The notes: a model not told the origin generated them from the sequence alone. Counted from the stretch's first letter, positions 9,202 through 18,252 are shown. The stretch: DNA of 64,000 bases from Oceanospirillum linum (GCF_900182785.1 NZ_FXTS01000007.1:1-64000), one strand, 5' to 3'. Translations and numbers: made by a program.

Positions 9202-9526
9202 GGATGTGGGTTATCACTATTTGATAAGGCGCTGCTGAATGAGATTCTGATTCTAACATAATCGACAAAAACCCCCTTATTTTTAGCCTAAGCTAAAAGC
9301 GCTACCGGAAGGATGGTACCCGGTGGCAGGTCCCAACAGTGAAGGATAAGGATTAACACTGAAAATAATGGGCGCAACATTGGGTTTGTCTGATAAATAT
9401 CCTTATACTTTGCAACAACATAAACATTAACGCTAAATTGACTAATATTCTCTCTGATCGACGAGCCAGGCTCAGGTGTTGCCTGTGGTGTCGGTTGACC
9501 GTTAAGAGAAAGGAGCCCCGGGCACT
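9202..9526 (+). other. Intergenic region between divergent rsgA and orn
   Basis: 325 bases with no open reading frame that looks real. A short hairpin can be drawn at about 9299-9335 (ACCGG against CCGGT). The rest is A+T-rich in 9250-9450 and presumably holds the promoters of rsgA and orn, but I cannot fix boxes with confidence. Confidence 0.5.
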
Positions 9527-10084
9527 ATGGCACAGGCAGCAGAATCGAAAAAGAACAGCAATCTGATCTGGATTGACCTGGAGATGACAGGCCTTGAGCC
9601 AGAACGCGATACTATTATTGAGATCGCCACCGTTGTCACCGACCCTGAATTAAATATCATCGCCGAAGGCCCGACTTTTGCGATTGCCAAACCAAAGGCT
9701 GTCATGGATGAAATGGGCGAGTGGTGCACTAAACAGCATGGTTCTTCAGGGCTTACTCAGCGAGTGCTTGAAAGTACAACCAGCATGCAGGAAGCAGAGC
9801 AGAAAACGATAGAGTTTCTGCTGCAGTATGTTGAGCCTGGTAAATCCCCCATGTGTGGCAACAGCATTCAGCAAGATCGCCGTTTTCTTGTGAAAGAGAT
9901 GCCGCGTCTGGAGAAGTTGTTTAACTACCGGCATCTGGATGTAAGCTCTTTAAAAGTTCTCGCGAAGAACTGGTATCCGGAGGTAGCAAAAAGTGTTCAG
10001 AAAGGCGGCTCTCATTTGGCGATGGACGATATAAAAGACTCTATCAATGAGCTTAAGCATTACCGTGAGCATATGCTGAAATAA
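9527..10084 (+). CDS. orn: Oligoribonuclease
   Basis: 185 aa, the standard length. Orn is a 3'-5' exonuclease that degrades two- to five-nucleotide RNA and pGpG, ending mRNA decay and c-di-GMP breakdown. It is a DEDDh enzyme: DLEMTGL near residues 18-24 supplies the first Asp and Glu, CGNSIQQDRRFL the middle Asp, and HLAMDDIKDS the last His and Asp. An earlier base pair of candidate starts is not supported; the ATG at 9527 has an AAGGAG-type site in GAGAAAGGAGC. A terminator follows 25 bases after the stop. Confidence 0.97.
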   Translation: MAQAAESKKNSNLIWIDLEMTGLEPERDTIIEIATVVTDPELNIIAEGPTFAIAKPKAVMDEMGEWCTKQHGSSGLTQRVLESTTSMQEAEQKTIEFLLQYVEPGKSPMCGNSIQQDRRFLVKEMPRLEKLFNYRHLDVSSLKVLAKNWYPEVAKSVQKGGSHLAMDDIKDSINELKHYREHMLK

Positions 10085-10109
10085 GTTAACCGCTTACTTT
10101 GATATAAAA

Positions 10110-10137
10110 AAAGCGAGCCCGACACGGGACTCGCTTT
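10110..10137 (+). terminator. Rho-independent terminator after orn
   Basis: AAAGCGAG / CTCGCTTT stem extended by CCC/GGG with a one-base bulge, preceded by As and ending in TTT-G-TT. Confidence 0.8.
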
Positions 10138-10240
10138 GTTGCCATAGACAACCGTTTACCAACACTTTTTAAACTGTGGCGAAAGCCGTTAGGGCTATCT
10201 TAGTGGGTAAAAAATGGCATGACATGATATATCAGAAGGC

Positions 10241-10391
10241 TTATAAACCCTGCTCATCTGCCATTTTTCGGGCGATCTGAGAGGCAGTCCAAAGTGAGGG
10301 CTGTAATACTAGACTGCGTGAGATGGCCCGGATTTTTAGAAGAATCCAGGCCTTTGGGTCATTAGGAGGCTGAGCTGTCTTTTTCAGTCAT
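10241..10391 (-). other. Possible broken small ORF in the orn-cupin gap
   Basis: The 266 bases between the orn terminator and the cupin gene hold no normal gene. On the minus strand an ATG at 10391 opens MTEKDSSAS and then stops. In the next frame an open stretch down to a TAA at 10241-10243 reads like protein (for example NDPKAWILLKIRAISRSL, later ASQIARKMADEQGL). Dropping one base near 10365 would join them into about 49 residues. No ribosome-binding site is clear and open frames of this length occur by chance, so this is only a suggestion of a decayed or frameshifted small gene at the end of the cupin-TRAP operon. Confidence 0.22.
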
Positions 10392-10403
10392 GGTAGATGA
10401 TAG

Positions 10404-10751
10404 CTACTGCTCTAACAGTTCTTTCCAGTTGCCCGGATATACAGCATAGAAAATCTCAGCATTGTCGCCCTGATATTCAAGCTCTGTGCCATTGGGAATC
10501 CAAAGTACGTCTCCAGCCTTACCCTCAAATACACCTTCGGGCGTTTTTAGGCGGAAGATGCCACTGACCACATACACAATTTCATCGTAAAGAACGGTCC
10601 ACGCAATAGAGCACTGATCAAAACGGGCGACACCGGCAGCCATCGATCGGCTGATATCGGTGCTGACTGCGCGAGCTACCTCGCCATGGCCTGGAGGCCC
10701 ACCGCGGTGGTTAAACTGAAGGCTTGCTGATTTAATGAGTTTTACAGGCAT
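10404..10751 (-). CDS. Cupin-domain protein (EutQ-like)
   Basis: 115 aa, one cupin barrel. The segment DEIVYVVSGIFRLKTPEGVFEGKAGDVLWIPNGTELEY has the two cupin motifs, with G-D-V-L-W-I-P typical of motif 2, and resembles the cupin of ethanolamine-utilization protein EutQ. The usual histidines of motif 1 are largely replaced (DEIVYVVSG), so metal binding is uncertain. It ends the TRAP operon, 72 bases after dctM, and could act on the imported substrate or its aldehyde or ammonia product; the actual reaction is unknown. The TAG stop is followed by no obvious terminator. Confidence 0.75.
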   Translation of the reverse strand: MPVKLIKSASLQFNHRGGPPGHGEVARAVSTDISRSMAAGVARFDQCSIAWTVLYDEIVYVVSGIFRLKTPEGVFEGKAGDVLWIPNGTELEYQGDNAEIFYAVYPGNWKELLEQ

Positions 10752-10823
10752 AACAACCTCGTCAGAAAAAAAGCCAGGCAGGGCCTGGCTAAATAGTAAG
10801 TAGGAGTTACTGGAAGGAAAGAG

Positions 10824-12113
10824 TCAGAGCACGCCGAGCAGTCTTGGTATGTAAAGGGAAAGCTCGGGGATGAACGTTACCATCAGCATTACGGGTATAC
10901 CTACGAAGCCAATCAGATAGAGTGCTGGCATGATGGATTTATGAATTGAAACTTTTCCGATACGACAGGCCATGTAGAGAATAGGTGCCACTGGAGGACT
11001 GTTTGCGCCGATCACTACAGAGCAGGCCACAATAGATGCAAAGTGCACCGGATCAACACCAACTTCAATCATCAGTGGCATAAATAAAGGGGCTATCACC
11101 ACGGTCACTGAAAGGTCATCCATTATGGCTCCGGCAAATATTAGAAAGACATTGACCAGTAGCAGGATCATCATCGGATTCTGAACCAGAGTCGTCATTG
11201 CTTCGGTAAGCTCCTGAGGAACTCGCTCAGCGGTCAGGATCCGGCCAATCATAAATGAGAAGAGCAGAATCAGAATAATAGTGCCTGTTGTTTCTGCTGC
11301 ATTAACCACACTCTCTTTCAGGTTAGACAGAGTCAGGTCTTTATAAATAAAGAAACCGATAATAATGGCAGCGACAACGGCAACTGATGCGGCTTCTGTC
11401 GGAGTAAATATGCCGCCATAGATCCCTCCCAGGATAATGAAGGGCATAGATAGTGCCGGTAATGCTGACAGCGTGATACTTCGCGCACTACGGCCTTTAC
11501 CGGTCTTAAAGTTTGCCATCTCCTCTTTGAACAGTCGGCCGGCACAGATACGGTTAAATAGAATCAGGCCGATAATGAGTAATAACCCCGGGCCAATTGT
11601 GGCAGCAAAAAGCGCGGTGATTGATTGGCGTGTTACTACGCCAAACAGTATCAGAGTAATTGAGGGTGGGATCAGAATTCCCAGCAGTGAAGACATACCT
11701 AAAAGTGCACTGGAGTAGCCGCGGGGGTAACCACGCTTTGCCAGCGGGCCGATCATAATGGTGCCAATGGAGGCTACAGCTGCTGTAGCTGTGCCTGAAA
11801 TGGCACCAAAAACACCTGAGGCCAGAACCATAGATGCGCCCATACCGCCTTTGCGTCCCATCACAATCAACTCGATAAAATCTACCAGCCGCCGGGCGAT
11901 ACCTCCACTTTTCATCAGGTAGCCGGTTAGCACGAACAGAGGGAGCGCCAGCAAAATAATATGATCCAGGGAGCGGAAACCCTGAAGAAGGAGTGTTGTG
12001 GTGCGTACATCAAACACCATAACCAGGTAACCTAAAACAGCGGCAAAAGACCAAGCGATGGGTACACCGATCGCCATCAACAGAATTAAGAGAAAAACTG
12101 CAAGAAGTGCCAT
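10824..12113 (-). CDS. TRAP transporter large permease (DctM family)
   Basis: 429 aa, the normal size for DctM. It is hydrophobic throughout, with about 11-12 membrane helices, and forms the sodium-driven translocation channel of a TRAP system. Family features include the N-terminal segment with IPIAWSFA-type sequence, the GxxGxxSGTATAAVASIG block near residue 95-110 and the FTPTEAASVAV segment near residue 225. It begins 2 bases before the dctQ stop region (the dctQ stop at 12116 and this ATG at 12113 are adjacent), so translation is coupled. The substrate cannot be read from the sequence. Confidence 0.95.
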   Translation of the reverse strand: MALLAVFLLILLMAIGVPIAWSFAAVLGYLVMVFDVRTTTLLLQGFRSLDHIILLALPLFVLTGYLMKSGGIARRLVDFIELIVMGRKGGMGASMVLASGVFGAISGTATAAVASIGTIMIGPLAKRGYPRGYSSALLGMSSLLGILIPPSITLILFGVVTRQSITALFAATIGPGLLLIIGLILFNRICAGRLFKEEMANFKTGKGRSARSITLSALPALSMPFIILGGIYGGIFTPTEAASVAVVAAIIIGFFIYKDLTLSNLKESVVNAAETTGTIILILLFSFMIGRILTAERVPQELTEAMTTLVQNPMMILLLVNVFLIFAGAIMDDLSVTVVIAPLFMPLMIEVGVDPVHFASIVACSVVIGANSPPVAPILYMACRIGKVSIHKSIMPALYLIGFVGIPVMLMVTFIPELSLYIPRLLGVL

Positions 12114-12115
12114 GA

Positions 12116-12625
12116 TTAATCTTCCTCTTTTTCTTTGGGATTATGGCAGGGGTTACCGGTAATCAGGTCGCGGACGACATAGAGTGTACAGCCTACTGCA
12201 GCAACGAGAATGGCGCTTTGTGACGCCAGCTGTGGCATATCCAGGCCCTCCGTATATTGAGGGAGCCGCAGTGCAAATTTGAGTAATTTCCAGCCTAAGA
12301 AAAGAAAGAATAAAGTCGTACCCAACATAATAAGAGCTATTACGCGCTGATGAATTTTCAGCAAAAGTGGTGACCGCAGTTTCTGAGGCAGAAAATCAAC
12401 CACAAGATGTTCTGAACGACGGCTGGCGATCAGGGCTCCAGCCATGTAGAGCCACATGGCGGCGAGCAGAGATAGCTCATCAAGTCCTATGATTGACCAT
12501 TCAAATACATAGCGACTGATAACCTGAAAAAAGACCAACCCTGCGACTGCGATACTGGCGACAATCACAATCAGGTGGAGCAGCCGGGCTGTCCAGTTAT
12601 CGATTGCTTGAAAAAAGTTTTGCAT
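12116..12625 (-). CDS. TRAP transporter small permease (DctQ family)
   Basis: 169 aa with four predicted membrane helices (about 17-38, 46-65, 90-112, 130-150), the DctQ pattern. The motif GLDELSLLAAMWLYMAGAL is typical of the family. It pairs with the DctM protein encoded directly downstream. A hairpin with a T-rich tail separates it from the binding-protein gene upstream. Confidence 0.93.
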   Translation of the reverse strand: MQNFFQAIDNWTARLLHLIVIVASIAVAGLVFFQVISRYVFEWSIIGLDELSLLAAMWLYMAGALIASRRSEHLVVDFLPQKLRSPLLLKIHQRVIALIMLGTTLFFLFLGWKLLKFALRLPQYTEGLDMPQLASQSAILVAAVGCTLYVVRDLITGNPCHNPKEKEED

Positions 12626-12635
12626 ATTGATACTC

Positions 12636-12664
12636 CAAAAAGAAGCGCCCGTTGTCGGGCGCTC
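12636..12664 (-). terminator. Intra-operon hairpin between dctP and dctQ
   Basis: On the minus strand AGCGCCCG, a four-base loop and CGGGCGCT are followed by TCTTTTT. Lying between the binding protein and the permeases, it may act as a partial terminator or mRNA 3'-end stabiliser so that the periplasmic protein is made in excess. Confidence 0.65.
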
Positions 12665-12703
12665 ATTACCATGAACCGTAAGTAGGTGGTTCAGTAGTAA
12701 GGT

Positions 12704-13714
12704 TTACAGTTTTGGGGCTTTTTGCTTGATCTGATCAACGATCTCTTTACCTAGTTCGGATTCCATTTTAGGCCAAACTTGCTCCCGGGCTGCTTGTGCT
12801 AACGCTTTCAGTTCTTCTTTGCTGGGCTCTATATATTGCATACCAGAATCAATCGCTTTTTGAACATAAGATTGATCCAGTTTTCGCGCTTCTTTGAATT
12901 GTTGGTTCATTACGGATTGTGCTGCATCTGCGACAATTGCTTGCTGCTGAGTCGAAAGACTGTCCCAGCTTTCCATGTTCATAGAAAGAGAACCGGTTAC
13001 AAAGGTGTGTTTAGTACGCACATAGTAGTCCAGTACATCACGGAAGTACTCGTAATCCCAATAGATGATATTCCCGGCATCACCATCGACAACCCCTGTC
13101 TGGATAGAGGTATAAACTTCGCCCCAGGTGATGGCTGTTGCCTGATAACCGAGTGCCTGCATTGTTTGTGGGTTTGGAAAGTTTGATGGCACACGCACTT
13201 TCATACCTTTGGCATCTTCGATGGTTGTAGCATAACGGCCACGGGTTGCTACACCAGAGAAGCCTTCAGGCCAGGCACCAAAATATTTGAGGCCAAGGTT
13301 TCCATGAATGTCAGAATAGATGGTATTTAGCCAGCCGCCTGGTTTATATGCGTCATAGGCTTGCTCCCAGGAGAGGAAAAGATAAGGAGTATTACGCAAT
13401 CCCATTTTTTTATCATATGAAGTCAGAGGCCAGTTCAGCATCAGGTCAACTTCACCAACGACCAGAAGGTCAAAGACTTCTTTTTGATCTCCTAACTCAT
13501 CCTGATAAAAGATATCGACCTCAATCTCATCACCAATAAAGGCCGATTTTTCCTCTATCGCCTTAGCCCAGCTTTCGATAGCAGCCCCCGCAGGTGAGCC
13601 TTTGGCGCCAGAGTCGGTTGCAATTCTCAATTCTGTTGCTGCTATTGTGCTGGCGGAAGCGGCAATCAAAGCTGTAGTCAGCAGAGTCTGTTTACAGAAA
13701 CGGGAAAAAGTCAT
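12704..13714 (-). CDS. TRAP transporter periplasmic substrate-binding protein (DctP family)
   Basis: 336 aa. A signal peptide is clear: MTFSRFCKQ, a hydrophobic stretch, and a cleavage site near ASTIAA. The mature protein has the DctP fold features, including the conserved arginine segment KGMKVRVPSNFPNPQTM and the ITWGEVYTSIQTGVVDG block that follows. It delivers the substrate to the DctQM permease. The start has a good GAGGAA ribosome-binding site. Together with the FAD enzyme upstream and the cupin downstream it suggests uptake and oxidation of a small carboxylate or amine, but the ligand is unknown. Confidence 0.94.
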   Translation of the reverse strand: MTFSRFCKQTLLTTALIAASASTIAATELRIATDSGAKGSPAGAAIESWAKAIEEKSAFIGDEIEVDIFYQDELGDQKEVFDLLVVGEVDLMLNWPLTSYDKKMGLRNTPYLFLSWEQAYDAYKPGGWLNTIYSDIHGNLGLKYFGAWPEGFSGVATRGRYATTIEDAKGMKVRVPSNFPNPQTMQALGYQATAITWGEVYTSIQTGVVDGDAGNIIYWDYEYFRDVLDYYVRTKHTFVTGSLSMNMESWDSLSTQQQAIVADAAQSVMNQQFKEARKLDQSYVQKAIDSGMQYIEPSKEELKALAQAAREQVWPKMESELGKEIVDQIKQKAPKL

Positions 13715-13811
13715 GGGAGTTCCTCAATTGTTGTTATATAGGTTGTTAGTTTTTATGAATAAAAAGCCTGGCTGGGTAATGCACGCGTGAGCCCGCCAGG
13801 GATCGAACAGG

Positions 13812-15119
13812 TTAGAATTCAGAGCGGCTGATAAAGCGCTCAAACTCCAGGCGTAACGGCACACCAATTCTCAGCAGTGGTTTTGGTGGCAGCCAGGATG
13901 GTCGTCCGGAAACGGCTTCCATCATTTTCAGCTCTTCTGACAGATGACTGGCGACCTTGTCAGCAAGCATCATTCCTGAGATGGTCCCCCGGGCTGCCCC
14001 AACACTTTGATCACAGTTGGAGGAAAAAATACCCGGCTCCAGTTCGCCAAAATAAGTTTCAAAGTTACGGGACAGTGCACTGGCACCACCCCATGTATAT
14101 TCAAACTCTACGCCCTTAAGGTCGGGGTACCGGGCTGAAAAACTTTTCCGGTGACGCTCTTTTACCACTGGAATCATCGCGTCCGGGGTGTTGTAGTCAT
14201 GGGCATAACGATATGAATTCCGGACGATCAAACGACGATCCTGAGTCATTCTTAGGGTTGTGCCACCATGGTCAGCAGGTGTGATGCCCCAATCCAGCTG
14301 ACCGCCAAAGTGCTTCATTTCGGCCTCATTCAGAGGCCGGGTCATACTGGCAAAGGTCATAATCGGTAGGATACGATCTTTCAGGTAACCAAACTCTGAG
14401 GTGAAAATATTGGTCGCAAGAATAATGTTCTGGCAGTAAATATTGGCATTGCCGGCCCGAACAACAAAACCTTCACTGTCTCGGACCAGAGACTTAACGG
14501 GTGTTTTTTCATATACGCTAACATTTTCTGGCAAGTTATCTGCTAATCCCTGCATTAAGGCTGCAGGCTGCATTAGCGTGCCTCCGGGTGTGAAAATCGC
14601 AGCATTATAATAGCTTGTGCCAAAGACATCTTGCCGTTCCTGCTCGCTCAGGCGCAGATAGTGCTCACCGGATGCTTTGAGTAGTTCTTCATAGTGGTTT
14701 AAGAAACCTTCACCTCGGGCTCCTACGGCGGCCTGATACTTACCTGCGTGGGACCACTGACACTGGATGCTGTATTGATCTATCTGTTTTTCCAGATAAT
14801 TTATAGCTGTGCGGTTAAGGTGAACTAATTGCCGTTTCCTTTCTTCTGATGCAAGCTCAAGATCACGTTTATGGGGCTGGTCAATGACGAACCCCGAGTT
14901 TCTGCCGGAGGCGCCCTGGCCTATCTTCAGAGCGTCAAGAAGAACAAAGGATTTGTCCGGCAGGTTTTCCGCCAGGCGACGGGCAGCAGCCATACCAACA
15001 AAACCACCACCTACAATAGCTGTATGTACATGGATATCATTTGTCAGGCTTGGAAATTCTGAGACGCTGGGTAGCATTTCATACCATCCGCACCGCCCAT
15101 CGTATTGTGGAAAGATCAT
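13812..15119 (-). CDS. FAD-dependent oxidoreductase, DAO/amine-oxidase-like family
   Basis: 435 aa from the ATG at 15119, which is preceded by AGAGGA; an upstream GTG at 15134 has no such site. The Rossmann motif AIVGGGFVGMAAARRLAE near residues 30-45 and GASGRNSGFV mark the D-amino-acid oxidase superfamily, in the branch that includes gamma-glutamylputrescine oxidase and other secondary-amine oxidases. The C-terminal WGGASALSRN / SVGAARGTISGMMLAD segment contacts FAD. It leads the operon with the TRAP genes and is divergent from a LysR regulator, so it probably performs the first oxidation of the imported amine. The substrate is not determined. Confidence 0.88.
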   Translation of the reverse strand: MIFPQYDGRCGWYEMLPSVSEFPSLTNDIHVHTAIVGGGFVGMAAARRLAENLPDKSFVLLDALKIGQGASGRNSGFVIDQPHKRDLELASEERKRQLVHLNRTAINYLEKQIDQYSIQCQWSHAGKYQAAVGARGEGFLNHYEELLKASGEHYLRLSEQERQDVFGTSYYNAAIFTPGGTLMQPAALMQGLADNLPENVSVYEKTPVKSLVRDSEGFVVRAGNANIYCQNIILATNIFTSEFGYLKDRILPIMTFASMTRPLNEAEMKHFGGQLDWGITPADHGGTTLRMTQDRRLIVRNSYRYAHDYNTPDAMIPVVKERHRKSFSARYPDLKGVEFEYTWGGASALSRNFETYFGELEPGIFSSNCDQSVGAARGTISGMMLADKVASHLSEELKMMEAVSGRPSWLPPKPLLRIGVPLRLEFERFISRSEF

Positions 15120-15276
15120 AAATTCCTCTGTCACTCACTTTGCTCGTTGAAATATCACTTGTTATGAACGTGAGCATGTCATGCTTAATTGAGGATTCTT
15201 GATCTTAACTTTAGTAAAATCTATAAAATCATGTATTTTTTAGCAAATCTAATTATCAGTATAAGTTGAACTTATT

Positions 15277-16257
15277 ATGAGATGGCGATTACCTGATACT
15301 TCTGCTTTGGAGACCTTTGTAGCTCTGGCGGAATCCGACTCAATGACAGATGTTGCTCAGCGCCTGGGTGTGACGCAATCCGCTATTTCACAGTGTTTAC
15401 AACAGCTGGAGAAACACATGGGGGTTGTGCTGGTGATCCGACGTAAGAAGCCGGTACAACTGACACCTGCTGGCCGGGTTCTAAAACAAAGAGCGGATAT
15501 GATCCTTGGGGAGTTACGCAGACTGAAAAGTAGTGTCAGAGAGGCTGCAAACCAAGGTGCGATCCAATGCCGCTTAGGTCTTGTGACATCCTGCTCTGAA
15601 GTTTTTGGCAGTCGTTTAATTGGCCGATTGGAGCAGTCCACAGAACATGTTTCTTTGAAAAGTGGTCTGACACCCGGCTTAGTTGAGCTTTTTATGCACC
15701 GTGAGATTGACCTGTTGATTTCAGATAACCCTATGCAGGAAGTGCCTGGGGTTGAGGTGTTTGAGTTGTTTCATGATCCTATAGTTGTTGCTATTCCAGA
15801 GCATTTTTTAGGTGGGCAAGGTATGCAAAGCCGAGATACTCTGGATCTGGCGGAGCTTTCTGAGCACTTTTCGCTGATCAAATATGGACGCAACACGAAT
15901 ATTGGTACTTACAGCGAGGTTGTGATGCGTCGTCTTAAGCTACTACCTCAGGTTCGCTATGAAACAGATGATAGTCATACACTGATGAACTTTGTTTGCG
16001 ATGGTCTTGGTTGGGGGATGCTCAGCGCGCTTTGTGCGGCACAATGCATTCATAGGCTGGATAAAGTAAGCATCTTTGAACTCGACAAGAGCCGGCATTA
16101 TCGTAGTATTTATTTGGTCGCCCGCGCTGGAGAGCTGGGCGATATACCTGAGAGAGTTGCGGAAACAATTCGACAGATTATGCAGGAAGATGTTGTTCCC
16201 AGGTTGAAGTTTAAAGCTCCCTGGATAAAAAAATCCTTTTTTGAGCTGAAACCATAA
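15277..16257 (+). CDS. LysR-family transcriptional regulator
   Basis: 326 aa. The N-terminal winged helix-turn-helix (about 8-66) has the classic VAQRLGVTQSAISQCLQQLEKHMG recognition region (read in two parts), followed by a linker helix and a periplasmic-binding-like effector domain. It faces the FAD-oxidoreductase/TRAP operon across a 157-base A+T-rich gap containing several T-N11-A type elements, the usual LysR arrangement. It is therefore the likely activator of that operon in response to the substrate (inference from position). Confidence 0.93.
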   Translation: MRWRLPDTSALETFVALAESDSMTDVAQRLGVTQSAISQCLQQLEKHMGVVLVIRRKKPVQLTPAGRVLKQRADMILGELRRLKSSVREAANQGAIQCRLGLVTSCSEVFGSRLIGRLEQSTEHVSLKSGLTPGLVELFMHREIDLLISDNPMQEVPGVEVFELFHDPIVVAIPEHFLGGQGMQSRDTLDLAELSEHFSLIKYGRNTNIGTYSEVVMRRLKLLPQVRYETDDSHTLMNFVCDGLGWGMLSALCAAQCIHRLDKVSIFELDKSRHYRSIYLVARAGELGDIPERVAETIRQIMQEDVVPRLKFKAPWIKKSFFELKP

Positions 16258-16498
16258 AGTTTGGTTCGGATGCCAGTTTTAGTAAACGGGCAATCTTTGA
16301 CCTGATTTATCTTCAATGGGTGACGATGACGGAGGCTGGGAAGCCTGCTAACGGATTAAACTCAGGGCTTCCAGTTTTAGTGCAGATCATTACAATGGCT
16401 CCCTGTTAATATACCTGACTAAAGCCATAGGTTTTTAGTGGGTATTGCCTGATCAATATGATGCGGCGGATTTACGATTCGTTTAGCAGGAGAAATCG

Positions 16499-17479
16499 AT
16501 GATTACTGTTTGTGCGCTCTATAAGTTTGTTCGTCTCGACCACTTTGAATCCTTGCGAGAACCTCTGCATCAGGTGATGTTGGATCATGAGGTAAAAGGC
16601 ACTTTGCTGCTGGCAGCTGAGGGCATTAACGGCACGATTGCCGGTCCAGCTGAAGGTATCAAAGCGGTTCTGAACTGGCTGGCGCAACAACCTGATCTGG
16701 CCGATATTGTCACGAAAGAATCCTTCCATGAAGAGAACCCATTTAATCGTACTAAGGTGAAACTCAAAAAAGAGATCGTCACCATGGGTGTTGAAGGTAT
16801 TGATCCTCGCCACGTAGTAGGTACTTACGTTAAGCCGAAAGACTGGAACGCGCTAATCTCTGATCCTGAGGTTTTACTGGTGGACACCCGTAATGACTAT
16901 GAGGTTGAGATCGGGACATTTAAGGATGCGCTGAATCCGGATACTGAGACCTTCCGTGAGTTTCCGGATTATGTCAGAGAGAACCTGGATCCCGGGAAAC
17001 ATAAAAAGGTCGCCATGTTCTGTACCGGTGGCATCCGTTGTGAAAAATCCACGGCTTATATGAAAGAACAGGGCTTTGATGAGGTCTATCATCTGGAAGG
17101 CGGTATCCTGAAGTATCTGGAAGAGGTACCGGAAGAAGAGTCACTTTGGCAGGGTGAGTGTTATGTTTTTGACGGTCGCGTATCGGTGAATCATCAGCTG
17201 GAGAAAGGCCAGTACGATATGTGCAATGCCTGCCGTCTGCCGATTACCGAAGAAGACAAAGTGTCTGATAAATATGAGGCCGGTGTTAGCTGTCCAAAAT
17301 GTTATGGCACCCATACTGAAGAGCAGCTGAAACGTTTCCGTGATCGAGAAAAGCAGATCCAGCTGGCCCGAGCCCGCGGCATTGAACATGTGGGGGGCGA
17401 AGCGAAAACCCATGCCGAGCTGAACCGGGAACTGAAGCTGAAACAAAAGCAGCAGCAAAAAGCAGCTCAGCGTCGTTAG
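16499..17479 (+). CDS. trhO: tRNA uridine(34) hydroxylase TrhO (rhodanese-like)
   Basis: 326 aa. TrhO (YceA) makes 5-hydroxyuridine at tRNA position 34, the first step to cmo5U/mo5U, using prephenate-independent oxygen chemistry in the family as known. The N-terminal ferredoxin-like domain (about 1-95) is followed by a rhodanese domain with the loop CTGGIRCEKS, Cys175 and Cys181. A C-terminal zinc-like region has CNACR and CPKCYG. The tail is rich in Lys and Gln. An inverted repeat lies just downstream (17499-17523). It stands alone between LysR and the toxin-antitoxin pair. Confidence 0.95.
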   Translation: MITVCALYKFVRLDHFESLREPLHQVMLDHEVKGTLLLAAEGINGTIAGPAEGIKAVLNWLAQQPDLADIVTKESFHEENPFNRTKVKLKKEIVTMGVEGIDPRHVVGTYVKPKDWNALISDPEVLLVDTRNDYEVEIGTFKDALNPDTETFREFPDYVRENLDPGKHKKVAMFCTGGIRCEKSTAYMKEQGFDEVYHLEGGILKYLEEVPEEESLWQGECYVFDGRVSVNHQLEKGQYDMCNACRLPITEEDKVSDKYEAGVSCPKCYGTHTEEQLKRFRDREKQIQLARARGIEHVGGEAKTHAELNRELKLKQKQQQKAAQRR

Positions 17480-17498
17480 GTATAGAGTTGAGTAGCAT

Positions 17499-17523
17499 CA
17501 TTCGCTTTTTTAAAAGGCGAATG
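17499..17523. repeat. Inverted repeat after trhO
   Basis: CATTCGC and GCGAATG flank a T/A-rich centre (CTTTTTTAAAAG). It lies 20 bases after the trhO stop and between trhO and the convergent toxin gene. It lacks a T-tail outside the stem, so terminator function is uncertain. Confidence 0.5.
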
Positions 17524-17571
17524 GTGGTTCTTCATGATAGAGGTGCTAGTGGGCTGTATCTGTCTGCTTGC

Positions 17572-17859
17572 TCAAACACGTTTCAATGCGATGTTGTACA
17601 CTTGATTTCGTTCACGCTTTCCTACGGCTACAACTGACACGACGATTTCTTCATCACGCACCTGGTACACCAGTCGATAGCCTGCACTTCGGAGTTTGAT
17701 CTTGTAGCAGTCTTTCATGCCATTCAGGCGGGCAGCTTCAATCCTGGGTTCTTTCAATCTATCAATAAGTTTTTTCTTAAACTGCAGGCGTATTGTTGCG
17801 TCTAATTTTCTCCACTCTTTTTCTGCGTCACGTTTAAAGACAAGCTTATAGGTCATCAA
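17572..17859 (-). CDS. RelE-family toxin (type II toxin-antitoxin)
   Basis: 95 aa. The compact RelE/ParE fold is indicated by the N-terminal LVFKRDAEKEWRKLD, by CYKIKLRSAGYRLVYQV in the middle, and by VVAVGKRERNQVY near the end, where Lys, Arg and Tyr residues typical of RelE mRNA interferases cluster. Toxins of this family cut mRNA on the ribosome. It overlaps the upstream antitoxin by 14 bases. It is clearly related to the toxin at 52230-52514, though the two antitoxins belong to different families. Confidence 0.93.
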   Translation of the reverse strand: MMTYKLVFKRDAEKEWRKLDATIRLQFKKKLIDRLKEPRIEAARLNGMKDCYKIKLRSAGYRLVYQVRDEEIVVSVVAVGKRERNQVYNIALKRV

Positions 17860-18100
17860 TGCTGATCTCTATTTCTTCCTGACACTCACGATCTTGTACG
17901 ATTTGAGCAAGCTCCATATCTTCTAATTTATCCATCAGAGCTTCGTATGCTTCTGCTGGGATACAGTAGAATGCTGGTTGGTTACGATTTAGCACTGCAA
18001 CCGGAAAGCCGTCAGCTTCGTTAACGACAGCCATAGGATTCTTTTTTAATTCAGAAATACTGGTCGTGTTGTCGGCCAGTATTGGGCGAATGGTGTTCAT
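17846..18100 (-). CDS. Phd/YefM (StbD)-type antitoxin
   Basis: 84 aa. The N-terminal half, SISELKKNPMAVVNEADGFPVAVLNRNQPAFYCIPA, is the Phd/YefM DNA-binding fold, as in StbD of StbDE systems. The acidic C-terminus (EDMELAQIVQDRECQEEIEISIDDL, read in parts) should wrap and neutralise the RelE-like toxin. Antitoxin first, with coupled translation of the toxin, is the standard order. Such antitoxins usually repress their own promoter; no clear operator palindrome was found upstream. Confidence 0.92.
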   Translation of the reverse strand: MNTIRPILADNTTSISELKKNPMAVVNEADGFPVAVLNRNQPAFYCIPAEAYEALMDKLEDMELAQIVQDRECQEEIEISIDDL

Positions 18101-18252
18101 GGATTGAGCCCCTTAGATGCCTTAAAACTAATTTTTATCTTAGGTCATTCGCTTTAATTTAGCTATCAATATGACCTTTTAAGAGTGCTGTAATTAGGTT
18201 TTATGGTGAAGCGTAGCAGTTTGAGTCGATATAGGTGGTTCTGACTCATAGT

